Assembly: GCA_030692515.1 (NCBI GenBank)
Contig: JAUXZS010000020.1
Coordinates: 62,001-126,000, forward strand
From: Bacteroidota bacterium
Lineage (GTDB): Bacteria; Bacteroidota; Bacteroidia; B-17B0; Aurantibacillaceae
Length of the DNA stretch: 64,000 bases
Reading direction: 5' to 3'
Shown here: positions 29,986 to 39,537 of the stretch, piece by piece
How positions within the stretch are numbered: the stretch's first letter is position 1
Layout: each line of letters opens with the position of its first letter
Made by a program: the position numbers and the translations under genes
The notes under the pieces: generated by a model
What the model was told of the DNA's origin: nothing
Databases searched by the model: none
What the model saw: only the letters and a program-made list of their open reading frames with translations

Positions 29986-30732
29986 ATGATTAATGGAAAA
30001 AAAATAATTGCTGTATTACCTGCTTATAATGCCGCACTAACATTAAAAAAAACATACGACGAGATTCCATTTGACATTGTTGATGATGTTGTTTTGGTTG
30101 ATGATCATAGTAAGGATAATACTTCTGAGGTTGCCGCAAGTATTGGCATTAAGCATATTGTTAGGCACGAGCAAAATAAAGGCTACGGCGGCAATCAAAA
30201 AACCTGTTATGATAAAGCAATGAGTCTTGGTGCAGATATTGTAATTATGTTGCATCCTGATTATCAATATACCCCTAAACTTATTCACAGTTTAAGTTAT
30301 TTAATTGCTAATGACCTTTATCCTGTAGCATTTGGCTCTAGAATATTAGGAAAAGGAGCTTTAAAAGGTGGGATGCCAATGTATAAGTATATTTTTAACC
30401 GTATGCTTACATTTACTCAAAACGTTTTATTAAATCAAAAATTATCAGAATATCATACAGGTTACCGTGCATTTTCTAAAGAGGTAATTCAAAAAATTAA
30501 TTATCACGCTAATTCAGATGATTTTGTTTTTGATAATCAAATGATATCACAAATATTTTATGCAGGATTTGATATTGCAGAAGTAACTTGCCCCACTAAA
30601 TATTTTCCTGAAGCCAGCTCGATTAATTTTAGTAGAAGTACAAAATATGGTTTGGGTGTTTTGGGTGTTTCTTTTAACCATTTTTTCAATAAAATTGGAT
30701 TAGTAAAATCAGAAATTTATAAAACCAAATAA
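29986..30732 (+). CDS. Glycosyltransferase family 2 (DPM1-like)
   Basis: VLPAYNAALTLKKTYDEIP...VDDHSKDNTSEVA...HPDYQYTPKLI. Confidence 0.93.
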   Translation: MINGKKIIAVLPAYNAALTLKKTYDEIPFDIVDDVVLVDDHSKDNTSEVAASIGIKHIVRHEQNKGYGGNQKTCYDKAMSLGADIVIMLHPDYQYTPKLIHSLSYLIANDLYPVAFGSRILGKGALKGGMPMYKYIFNRMLTFTQNVLLNQKLSEYHTGYRAFSKEVIQKINYHANSDDFVFDNQMISQIFYAGFDIAEVTCPTKYFPEASSINFSRSTKYGLGVLGVSFNHFFNKIGLVKSEIYKTK

Positions 30733-30734
30733 AA

Positions 30735-31412
30735 ATGGCTGTTTATCGTTTTAGGGTTTATTTAGAGGAGAACGAAGATATTTATAGAGATATAGATATT
30801 CGTACTGTTCAAACATTTGAACAATTTCACACTATTATTCAAGAAAGTTTTAAGTTTGATAACAAACACTCTGCTTCTTTTTTTGTTAGTGATGATTTTT
30901 GGAGAAAAGGGCAAGAAATTACTTTAAAAAAGGAAGATTTGCCTCTAGATGCCGATGAAATTCGTAAAAATGTAGATCCAAAAAAACTAATGGCTGATGT
31001 GAAAATTGCAAAATATATTGAGCAACCGCATCAACGTTTTGTTTATGTGTTTGATTTAAATGTGCAATGGAGTTTTTTAATAGAGATGTTGAAAATTGCA
31101 GATGAAAGTCCGAAAGTTACCTACCCTATTTGTATAAAAACTGTTGGTACTGCTCCAAAACAGTACAAACAAATGAACATGGCTAAGGAAGAACTTAGTC
31201 CGGATTTAGCAATGGCTGGTTTATTAAATGATGCTGAAATTGAAGATGACGAAATTTATAAAACCATAGATACTGGAGAAGAAGCTGTTGAAGAGGCAGA
31301 TATTCAAAGTTTAGAAGGTGAAGAAGGAGAAGAGGCAGATGTTGAAGACGAACATACTGATGAAGATGGTGGCGAAGATTTTGCCTTTGATGATTCTGAA
31401 GAAGATCATTAA
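30735..31412 (+). CDS. pRiA4b ORF-3-like domain protein with acidic C-terminal tail
   Basis: YRFRVYLEENEDIYRDIDIRTVQTFEQFHTIIQESFKFDNKHSASFFVSDDFWRKG fold pattern; C-terminal Glu/Asp-rich run. Confidence 0.75.
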   Translation: MAVYRFRVYLEENEDIYRDIDIRTVQTFEQFHTIIQESFKFDNKHSASFFVSDDFWRKGQEITLKKEDLPLDADEIRKNVDPKKLMADVKIAKYIEQPHQRFVYVFDLNVQWSFLIEMLKIADESPKVTYPICIKTVGTAPKQYKQMNMAKEELSPDLAMAGLLNDAEIEDDEIYKTIDTGEEAVEEADIQSLEGEEGEEADVEDEHTDEDGGEDFAFDDSEEDH

Positions 31413-31417
31413 AAAGA

Positions 31418-32896
31418 TTACTTCTTAATTAATCTGTTTTTTATTCCTGTAAAAATTTCGGGGGCTAATTTTAGCTGATATATTGCTGCAATATAAATAG
31501 TTGTTACAACACTGCCTTTTATAAATAAATTCACAAATGAATTGTTACTTAATTCAGGAAAAATAAATCCAACAAAAGAACAGATAACTATAATTACAAA
31601 AATAACAAACGACTTTATAGTGTAAGGCTGAAATTTAAACTTACGGTAAATAAAAACAAACTTAACCATATTGTAAATTAAAGATGCCGCTACAGATGCA
31701 ATAGCAGCGCCATAAATACCATAAATTGGAATTAAAAAAATGTTTAATAAAATGGTAATTACTAAAGTTAAAACCAGTAAAGTTGTACCCAAAACATAAT
31801 GTTTAGAATAAAACATGATAGCAGAATTTATACCTGTAGAAATATTTATGAGTGCTCCTAAACTAACAATGTAAACAACATTTATGCAATCTAAATAAGA
31901 ATTTGGTAATTGACCAATTTCATAAATATATTTAGTACAAGCATTAATACCAATAAACAAAAGCCCACCAATTAACAACAAATATTTTACAGAATCTTTA
32001 TATATTTTTTCAATTTCAGTGAAATTATTTTTCGCAAAACTATCTGCGATTTTAGTATGACTAATGCGCTCCAGAGCTCCTAAAGGCACTTCTATAAAGG
32101 AAGCAATAAATATAGCCGTTGTATAAACTGCAACCAATTTAAGATCTGTAGTACCTAAAATAATCACGTCTATTTTTCTAAGCGCAATAGATGCAAAAGA
32201 AGCCAAGCACAATAATAAACCAAACCTCAGCATTTGTTTTGCTGAGTATTTTTTGAATAAATTTTTATTGGGAATAAACGATAACTTATCTACAATAAGA
32301 ATATAAATAAGAATTGCTAAAAGCTCAATAGCATACAAACCAATAAAACAATAAACATAATAATCGAGGGTAATAATCTTATTAAAATATAAAATGGTAA
32401 TTAAGATTACACCCAATCTTAAACAAATATCATTTAAAAATGAGGGGATGGTCGATTTAAACAATGCCTGACAATAAGCCGTAGTAATTGTTATAGCTGA
32501 AACAATAAAGGTAAATGGAATAATAAAACTAAAGTAATTTACAAATAACGCTGCGTCATCTATATAAAGACTTGTAATTGTCGGTTTAAAAATAAGTAAT
32601 GCCGCAGCCGAAATAATAAAGCCAATTAAAAAAATAAGTAATACAAAACCTGCAAAACCATTATGTTTATTTTCCTTATCCTTAAAAAATGGAAAATATT
32701 TAACGATGATATTAGGCAAACCCAACGGTACCGCTAAGCCTATTAAATAGGCAAAATCATACAATAAACGCGTTAAGCCAAGCTCTTCCTCGCTTAATAA
32801 TTTGGGCTGAACAAAAATAATATTTACGGCACCAATAATAATACCTATGTAGGTTATTACTGTATTTTTTATTCCTTGCCTTTTTATTACGCCCAC
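31418..32896 (-). CDS. Polysaccharide flippase / MATE-like oligosaccharide transporter
   Basis: MGVIKRQGIKNTVITYIGIIIGAVNIIFVQPKLLSEEELGLTRLLYDFAYL; about 12-14 TM helices. Confidence 0.92.
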   Translation of the reverse strand: MGVIKRQGIKNTVITYIGIIIGAVNIIFVQPKLLSEEELGLTRLLYDFAYLIGLAVPLGLPNIIVKYFPFFKDKENKHNGFAGFVLLIFLIGFIISAAALLIFKPTITSLYIDDAALFVNYFSFIIPFTFIVSAITITTAYCQALFKSTIPSFLNDICLRLGVILITILYFNKIITLDYYVYCFIGLYAIELLAILIYILIVDKLSFIPNKNLFKKYSAKQMLRFGLLLCLASFASIALRKIDVIILGTTDLKLVAVYTTAIFIASFIEVPLGALERISHTKIADSFAKNNFTEIEKIYKDSVKYLLLIGGLLFIGINACTKYIYEIGQLPNSYLDCINVVYIVSLGALINISTGINSAIMFYSKHYVLGTTLLVLTLVITILLNIFLIPIYGIYGAAIASVAASLIYNMVKFVFIYRKFKFQPYTIKSFVIFVIIVICSFVGFIFPELSNNSFVNLFIKGSVVTTIYIAAIYQLKLAPEIFTGIKNRLIKK

Positions 32897-33943
32897 TTAA
32901 ACTAGTTTTTGTAATTCAGATAACAATTTAGTTTTTCTATTCTCAAAAGTATAGTTTTCTTCTATTCTCTTTCTTGCTTTTTTTCCAAGTGCAGTAACTT
33001 CATTATTATTTAATGCCGATTGAATTACTGTAAAAAGCTCATCTAAATTTTTATGATTTAAAATATAACCGCAAGCATCAACAATATCGGGCATCCCTCC
33101 AACATTAGAAACTATTGGAACACATTCGCAAAGCATTCCCTCTGATAAAGCATTAGGAAAACCTTCTGATAATGATAGTTGAAGATAAAATTGCATTCTA
33201 CTCAACAACGGTTGAATTGTTTTATTAGCCATGTTTTCTAATAATTTAACATTGGCAGGAGCTTTTGTTTTAATAGAAGAGCCACCTACAATATAAAAAA
33301 TGGCATCCGGAAATTTTGGTGCTATCTCAAAAATCAAATCAATTCCTTTTAAACTAAAACCAAATCTTGAGCCCAACCCCGCTCCAATGGTTATAAAAGA
33401 TTTTTTTTCTTTTTCAGAATCACAAAACCATTTTTTACTATCGTAACCATTTGGGATTACCTCAACTTTTGTTTTTAAGCCTTTTATAAAATAATTAAAA
33501 CCTTGTTTAGGGAAATCATTTGGTTGATACGTGTAATCATATTCTACCAATGATTGATGTACCGGTAAAATTAAATCGCAATTCTTAAAAGAAAAAGTGG
33601 TGGTAAACCTCATCAATTTATTACTAAAATTACCATAAGCAATTGATGGAAACGAAACACAATCTGTACCCCCGGCAATAATTACCGACTTTTTAAAAAA
33701 TAGTTTCGCAAACAAAATTGGTAAAAAAGAATAATGTCCAGCAAACTGACAAACAATTAATTTTGCTCCAAAAATCTTACTCAGAATAAATAATTTCTGT
33801 TTAATAAATTCAAATAAATAAGTTTTTTTATTGGTAGTATTAAAGAAGAACTCGTGAACCTCATATTTTTCCTGCAAAATCTCAATATCCTTTATTACAA
33901 AAGAAGATTTACCTGCATGAAAATATAAAAGCTTTTGTTTCAA
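32897..33943 (-). CDS. Glycosyltransferase family 4
   Basis: LSLSEGFPNALSEGMLCECVPIVSNVGGMPDIV. Confidence 0.92.
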   Translation of the reverse strand: MKQKLLYFHAGKSSFVIKDIEILQEKYEVHEFFFNTTNKKTYLFEFIKQKLFILSKIFGAKLIVCQFAGHYSFLPILFAKLFFKKSVIIAGGTDCVSFPSIAYGNFSNKLMRFTTTFSFKNCDLILPVHQSLVEYDYTYQPNDFPKQGFNYFIKGLKTKVEVIPNGYDSKKWFCDSEKEKKSFITIGAGLGSRFGFSLKGIDLIFEIAPKFPDAIFYIVGGSSIKTKAPANVKLLENMANKTIQPLLSRMQFYLQLSLSEGFPNALSEGMLCECVPIVSNVGGMPDIVDACGYILNHKNLDELFTVIQSALNNNEVTALGKKARKRIEENYTFENRKTKLLSELQKLV

Positions 33944-33949
33944 AATGCT

Positions 33950-34648
33950 TTATGCTAACTTACTTTTTGTGTTTTCGATAACACGCTTTAGCTTATTTTT
34001 TAAAATAACTTGCTTTACTGTTGGGTCTTTTTTTAAAACTATGCTCAAATAATCATTTACATCAAAATGCAAAGAATAAGGATTCATTGAATATAATTTA
34101 AAGCCATAGGGATAAGTATTATTTAATAAATCCTGCATTGACAACGATTGATCAATTATCTGTAATTTTTTAGGCTCATGCTCTCTAACCCAATTTAAAT
34201 AATTAGGCTCGGGAATATTTATTAAAATTACTGCGTTTGGACTTGTTAATTTTGAAACCGTTTCAAAAATATTGGCATGTTGCTCTACAGGAATATGCTC
34301 TAAAACATCAGGAAATACAACAAAATCAAATTTAGTTTTATGAGTGAAATTACTCATGTCATTTACCAAAAACTCGGCCTTTTTATGAAAGGCGTTAAAA
34401 GTTTTTGCCATATTGATACTTTCAGGACTAATATCTAAACCAACAAAGCTCCCATCGCTAATGTATTTTAAAATTAAATTACTTACAGTGCCAATTCCAC
34501 AACCAATTTCTAAAACATTTGAATTAGTTTTTAAACCAGCATTTTTTAAATTTTTAAAAATTGTACGATGTCTTATATTTATTCCTAATTGCTTTTGATG
34601 CTCTTTAAATGTGTCGTAATATTCTTTAACCTGTTCTTTTGTAGCCAT
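33950..34648 (-). CDS. Class I SAM-dependent methyltransferase
   Basis: VLEIGCGIGTVSNLIL motif I; start at ATG 34648 (MATKEQVKEYY), not the TTG at 34654 used by the track. Confidence 0.93.
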   Translation of the reverse strand: MATKEQVKEYYDTFKEHQKQLGINIRHRTIFKNLKNAGLKTNSNVLEIGCGIGTVSNLILKYISDGSFVGLDISPESINMAKTFNAFHKKAEFLVNDMSNFTHKTKFDFVVFPDVLEHIPVEQHANIFETVSKLTSPNAVILINIPEPNYLNWVREHEPKKLQIIDQSLSMQDLLNNTYPYGFKLYSMNPYSLHFDVNDYLSIVLKKDPTVKQVILKNKLKRVIENTKSKLA

Positions 34649-34651
34649 GGT

Positions 34652-34659
34652 CAAATATA
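34652..34659 (-). promoter_or_regulatory. -7 box TATATTTG, 3 nt before methyltransferase ATG
   Basis: Minus strand: TATATTTG acc ATG. Confidence 0.6.
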
Positions 34660-34734
34660 CGTTTTATTGAAAAACTAAAAAAGTCTTTACATTTTAAAAA
34701 CAAATGATTTAAGATGAAAGAAGGAAAGAAAAGA

Positions 34735-35034
34735 TTAATTCATTATCAATTCAGGCATACCAATTGGAGCGGCATCATAAAAAGCTAATTCATGAATATT
34801 GATTTTAACGTCTTTAATAATTGGGAAAGTACTTAAAATATCCATTACGGTTTTTTCATCTTTAGCCTCCATAAAAACCCAAACATTTTTGCGCTCCATA
34901 TCTAACGAATAGTTTAATATAACACGATTTTCTAAAAGATCATTTATTCGTTTTGTTTGCTTTGGAATTAAATCCCAAAACTTGGCAGTAAAAACTTCAG
35001 GTAAAATAATATGTACTAAAAAAACGTCTTTCAT
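34735..35034 (-). CDS. Small conserved protein resembling muconolactone-isomerase/YciI-like folds
   Basis: MKDVFLVHIILPEVFTAKFWDLIPKQ...; ATG at 35034 preceded by TAAATTTG (35051..35044). Confidence 0.65.
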   Translation of the reverse strand: MKDVFLVHIILPEVFTAKFWDLIPKQTKRINDLLENRVILNYSLDMERKNVWVFMEAKDEKTVMDILSTFPIIKDVKINIHELAFYDAAPIGMPELIMN

Positions 35035-35132
35035 GAGTATTTGCAAATTTAAACTAAAATAGAGCCCCTTTTACAAGAAACTTCAACTTCTTGCTTAAAC
35101 AATAAAATACTGGTTGTTAATGCTTTAATACC

Positions 35133-35984
35133 TTAGAGCTTAATATACTCTTCAAACGAAATACCTTTCATAAACTCAGGAGAGTATATGAATTTGTAAA
35201 TAAGTTCCGACCACTCTCTGTGCGTTTTACTACTATCAAGAATTGTGGATTCGAATGGTTTGCTAAAATGAATTTTAATGGTTTTTCGATTAGCCATAAA
35301 CATTTCATCCGGCAAAAAAAGCATTTCAATATTTGCCTTTATGCCCAAACGCTTGCGCCATTTAGCAAAATTATAAAAGAATTTAGAGTTTTCTCCTTCA
35401 ATAAAAACTGGTTGAATCATTCGTTTATGATCTATTGCTTGAGTCACAAAGCTTTTTCGCCACCTTAAATCGCGAATTAAACCGTTTTGTTTACGAGAAA
35501 CTAAGCCGGAAGGAAAAATCAATACTGCGGTTTCTGACCTAAAAACTTCCTCCATAACCCTTAGAGAACTGGCAGAAGCGGAACCCAATTTATTAACCGC
35601 TACAAATATTTCGCCGTAATTTTTCAAATTCTTTAATACATCATTCACAAAAAAACGTACATCTGGTCTAACTTCACCAACTGCTTTTATTAAAGCCATT
35701 CCATCTAATCCACCTAATGGATGATTGGAGGCTATAGTTACTTTTCCTGTTTTTGGAACAAAATGTGCATTTACCGATTCAACCTCCGCGCCAATTTTTT
35801 TTAAACCCTCTGCATTAAAATCCAAACCTTGTTTATCTCCAAGATGCAGCATTGTTGCATTAATATCGTCTTCGTGCAATTTTTTCTTAAGCCATTTAAT
35901 GGCAAACCTTGGTAACCATCTATATAGTTTATAGGCTTTTTCCTTAAGAATACTTTCTATATCTATAAATTTTTTGGTTTCCAT
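35133..35984 (-). CDS. Glycerol-3-phosphate / 1-acylglycerol-3-phosphate acyltransferase-like
   Basis: TIASNHPLGGLDGMAL (H-x4-D) and IFPSGLVSRK; start METKKFIDIES at 35984, preceded by TATCTTTG. Confidence 0.85.
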   Translation of the reverse strand: METKKFIDIESILKEKAYKLYRWLPRFAIKWLKKKLHEDDINATMLHLGDKQGLDFNAEGLKKIGAEVESVNAHFVPKTGKVTIASNHPLGGLDGMALIKAVGEVRPDVRFFVNDVLKNLKNYGEIFVAVNKLGSASASSLRVMEEVFRSETAVLIFPSGLVSRKQNGLIRDLRWRKSFVTQAIDHKRMIQPVFIEGENSKFFYNFAKWRKRLGIKANIEMLFLPDEMFMANRKTIKIHFSKPFESTILDSSKTHREWSELIYKFIYSPEFMKGISFEEYIKL

Positions 35985-36061
35985 TAGGGTGGCAAAGATA
36001 AAAAAAATGTCAAGACTGTAACATCCTTTAATACGTTCTAATTTTGATAAATTAATAGCAT

Positions 36062-36099
36062 AAAAAAGGGAGCGTCCTTTAAAGAAGCTCCCTTTTTTT
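36062..36099 (-). terminator. Rho-independent terminator (symmetrical)
   Basis: aaaaaagggagc...gctcccttttttt, downstream of the 36112..37569 gene. Confidence 0.88.
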
Positions 36100-36111
36100 A
36101 TAAAATATAAT

Positions 36112-37569
36112 TTAGTCAAATGGAATTAATCTAACACCTACGGTAAAAGGATACAACTCTGGTCCTTTGCCAGATTGGAATAATGGTGTAAGATTGTATT
36201 CTCCAAATGCAGTAAATCCTCTATAACCAATATTTACATGGGCTTTAGCCGAAAACGGGTTAAGATTATAGCTATCTCTTTTTTGTTTTGTAAACTCAAA
36301 ACCATTTTGTTCTAACTTTTGTTTTGTACGCGAAGAAATTAAAAACTCGCCAATTACACCAAATGCCATGTGAAATGATTTATTAGGGTTATTACTAGTA
36401 TTAAACTCTAATAACAATGGCACTTGAATATAAGTATTTCTGAATTTATTTTTTTTGTAATCGTAGTTATTTGTTGTGTCAACTGATGCAAATAATGGCA
36501 AACTATCTGTATTAGGGTTTAAATTAGTGTTGCGATTTAATCCGTAAGAATGATAATCGAAACCAAAACCGGTAACTAACTTTAAATTATTTCTTACAAT
36601 ATTAAGTTGACGTTCAATAATATTAAACTGAAAGTTGTAGCTACGAGAATAATCTAAATCCATATAATTTACGCCTTTTTGCAAAGTGGTACTTCCATTA
36701 GCGCCTAAATAACCATTAATACCCATCGAAAATCCAGCCCAGTGGTAAAACTCTTCGTTAGCGTGTTTGTGTTTAACATCAACAGTATCATAACTAGTTT
36801 CTCCATCTTTGTCCTTATCAATAATGATTATTTTTTTCCCTTTCCACTTATAAACGGTAGAATCTTTACCAGAAGATTTTTCAACTTTATTTTGATCTAA
36901 GGTCTTAGTAATGCTTGCGGCAGGACTAGCCTCGGCACTAATATCTTTTGCATCACCTTTAATTTTAATATTACTGGCTCCGCTAGCATTGGCTATAAGT
37001 TTTTCATTAACATAAATTTTCGCTGAAGAAGCCCCAGTAGTTGAAACGTTCACTTTATCGGCACTTAAGTCGTAGGATTTTAAAGTTGATGCCCCTGAAA
37101 GTTCGGCAAATAAATTTGGCGAGCTACCCATTAATTTGAGGTTACTTGCCCCGCTTTGTATTGATTTTATTGATTGACATTCTAATTTAGCCGAAACCTC
37201 AGACGAGCCCGATAAACTAAAATTGATAGAATCGCATTTTACAATGTTGCTTGTTTTAAATGTGGAAGCCCCGCTGCTTTGAACATCAATTAAGTTGCTG
37301 TTTTTAACATAAACATAAACCGGTGAGCTAAAGTGCCCCTTATTATTTACAATTAAAGTTGAATTTTCGAATTTTGTTTCAACATTATCAATTTCCTTAG
37401 CTGCGGCACTTACTTGTACATCTAAGGTATCTGAGCTAGTATAAATTACATTTACCGAACCGTGCGTTTCTACTTTATTAAATGGACTTGCCGGCCTAGT
37501 TTGAATTTGCTGAGCTTTAATAGAAATTACCGTGGTAATAAGGGCTATTGATAAAAATTTAGTATTCAT
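36112..37569 (-). CDS. Head-GIN (DUF2807) domain plus outer-membrane beta-barrel protein
   Basis: FNKVETHGSVNVIYTSSDTLDVQVSA; repeated SGAS turns; C-terminal barrel ending GVRLIPFD. Confidence 0.87.
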   Translation of the reverse strand: MNTKFLSIALITTVISIKAQQIQTRPASPFNKVETHGSVNVIYTSSDTLDVQVSAAAKEIDNVETKFENSTLIVNNKGHFSSPVYVYVKNSNLIDVQSSGASTFKTSNIVKCDSINFSLSGSSEVSAKLECQSIKSIQSGASNLKLMGSSPNLFAELSGASTLKSYDLSADKVNVSTTGASSAKIYVNEKLIANASGASNIKIKGDAKDISAEASPAASITKTLDQNKVEKSSGKDSTVYKWKGKKIIIIDKDKDGETSYDTVDVKHKHANEEFYHWAGFSMGINGYLGANGSTTLQKGVNYMDLDYSRSYNFQFNIIERQLNIVRNNLKLVTGFGFDYHSYGLNRNTNLNPNTDSLPLFASVDTTNNYDYKKNKFRNTYIQVPLLLEFNTSNNPNKSFHMAFGVIGEFLISSRTKQKLEQNGFEFTKQKRDSYNLNPFSAKAHVNIGYRGFTAFGEYNLTPLFQSGKGPELYPFTVGVRLIPFD

Positions 37570-37788
37570 AGTTTTGTTTTTTTTATTTATAATATTTTAA
37601 TTTAAAGCGCTTTTGTGTTATTTAAGAGTAAGACGCAGAGCTTATTAAAAAGTTACAGCTTAATAAAAATAAATTTGAAGAGTATTATTTAAAAAGTGAT
37701 TTTTGCCTTTTGTTTGGGCAGATACAATAAACTATTGTTTTTTGGGTATCTCCCTATTTATCTACAGAATTAATTAAGAATTGAACAA

Positions 37789-37796
37789 TATCTTTG
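37789..37796 (+). promoter_or_regulatory. -7 box TATCTTTG
   Basis: TAnnTTTG 22 nt upstream of ATG 37819. Confidence 0.45.
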
Positions 37797-37818
37797 AGAA
37801 ATAAAGAACTTAAATAAT

Positions 37819-39219
37819 ATGCCACTAAAATTTCCACTTCTATTAACATTTGCAATAAGTTCATTTTTAGTAAATGCTCAAAACAAAGACACCATTTCGT
37901 TTATACAATCAAAACGAATGTCGGAAGCAGACTTGGCAAAAAAACGTGAAGGAACTTTTATAACAGGAATTCCAGACTTTTCATCTGACCCTGTAACTGG
38001 GTTTGGATTTGGGGCTAGGACAAATATTTATTGGAACGGAGAGCGTACAAATCCGTTTTTTGCTTATACACCCTACCTCGCTAAACTTAAAGCTAACGCG
38101 GCTTATTATACATCAAATGCAAGAGAAATTATTTTATCTCTTGATGTGCCATATTATAAAGGAACCCGCTGGCGCTTCAAAGTTGATTTTAAAGCTCAAC
38201 AAAATCCATCTAACTTATATTTTGGCTCAGCAGAATCTACACTCGGAGAATTAAGACTACCATCAACACCAAATGGTGGACAAACTTATTCAACATACGA
38301 ATCCTTTGACAAAGCAAGAAAAACCTTACGCCCAGGCGGACCTGGCGAAGAAAGTTTTGTAACCGATGCTTTATCTAACAGATTTCGAGAAACCGAATAT
38401 ATGCTAAACCTAAAAGCCGATTATGCACTTGGGAAAAAAGGAATTTGGAGAGTTATGAGTGGCTACGAAATTCAACATTTGAGCTACAAAACGTTCGAAG
38501 GGACAGAGGCCGAAGCTATAGACCCAAACACAGGACAAGAAATTAAAGCGCCAAACGGAACTTCGTTACTCAGAAGAGATTTTCAACAAGGATTAATTTC
38601 AGGGCTTGATGGAGGTTTGGTTTCACTTATACAAGGTGCGCTAATATTTGACACAAGAGATTTTGAACCTGACCCAACTCGCGGATATTATTTTGAAATT
38701 GCAAATGAATTTTCAAATCCAATTATTGGTTCTCAATTCGATTTCAATAAATTTTTCATACAAGGACGAGTTTATAAAAAAATACCAATCGGACCACGAA
38801 CTGTTTTTGGTGCGCGTGTTGGAGCAGGAAATATTTTCGGGAATAATGCGCCATTCTTTGAGTTTCAAGACCAATGGAGTCCGGATGGCAGTATAAATTC
38901 GTTGGGCGGGAAACAATCGCTTCGTGGACATAGAGCAAACCGATTTTTAGCGCGTTCTTTAGCATTTGCAAACGTTGAGTTACGGATTAGACTTGCAGAA
39001 ATAAAATTAAAAAAGCAACGCTTTGCATTTGGCATTGCACCATTTTTTGACGCAGGGACGGTTAGGGACAAATGGCAAGATTTAAATTTTTCAAACGTTA
39101 AAACTTCTTATGGTGGTGGGTTGCGAATTGCGTGGAATCAATCCACAATTATTTCGTTTGACTACGGTGTCTCAAAAGAGGACAAATTATTTTATTTTGG
39201 CATTGGACAAGCATTTTAA
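37819..39219 (+). CDS. BamA/TamA-family (Omp85-like) surface antigen
   Basis: D15-like C-terminus: FDTRDFEPDPTRGYYFEI...GGKQSLRGHRANRF...YGGGLRIAWN...FGIGQAF. Confidence 0.87.
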   Translation: MPLKFPLLLTFAISSFLVNAQNKDTISFIQSKRMSEADLAKKREGTFITGIPDFSSDPVTGFGFGARTNIYWNGERTNPFFAYTPYLAKLKANAAYYTSNAREIILSLDVPYYKGTRWRFKVDFKAQQNPSNLYFGSAESTLGELRLPSTPNGGQTYSTYESFDKARKTLRPGGPGEESFVTDALSNRFRETEYMLNLKADYALGKKGIWRVMSGYEIQHLSYKTFEGTEAEAIDPNTGQEIKAPNGTSLLRRDFQQGLISGLDGGLVSLIQGALIFDTRDFEPDPTRGYYFEIANEFSNPIIGSQFDFNKFFIQGRVYKKIPIGPRTVFGARVGAGNIFGNNAPFFEFQDQWSPDGSINSLGGKQSLRGHRANRFLARSLAFANVELRIRLAEIKLKKQRFAFGIAPFFDAGTVRDKWQDLNFSNVKTSYGGGLRIAWNQSTIISFDYGVSKEDKLFYFGIGQAF

Positions 39220-39289
39220 ACACCAATAAACCTAAAGAGATATATAGAAAAACACGTGATTATAAGACACTCTCCATACATGCTCCCTA

Positions 39290-39402
39290 GCTCCGCAGGA
39301 TTTGTAATCCTACGGAATAACTATTAAACAATCGTATTTACACTACTTTTCGTAGCGATAATTTTAAAATAATGTCGTGCAGGATTTCAAATCCTGCGAA
39401 GC
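39290..39402. repeat. Palindromic intergenic repeat pair (REP/BIME-like)
   Basis: tccgcaggatt-tgt-aatcctacgga (39292..39316, one mismatch) and perfect gcaggattt-c-aaatcctgc (39379..39397), both with aggattt/aatcct core. Confidence 0.7.
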
Positions 39403-39491
39403 GTGGTCTTTACCTTAGCCGTTATAAAGCAACAGGCAAATGAAGTATAGAATTCCCAAAGACCTAACATGGATATTTATAAAAACAAAAA

Positions 39492-39520
39492 AGCCATTCT
39501 CTGTTTGAGAATGGCTCCTT
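39492..39520 (-). terminator. Rho-independent terminator
   Basis: agccattctc-tgttt(aaaca)-gagaatggct with T-run in minus direction, downstream of 39538..41352. Confidence 0.85.
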
Positions 39521-39537
39521 TTTATTAAACTTAATTA

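Noticed and set aside
30735-31412. pRiA4b name as evidence for an integrated plasmid or mobile element
   Set aside because: No integrase, transposase, direct repeats or tRNA nearby; gene sits in a housekeeping context.
38003-39071. Several overlapping ORFs within the BamA-like gene
   Set aside because: Alternative-frame shadows of a clear D15-type CDS.
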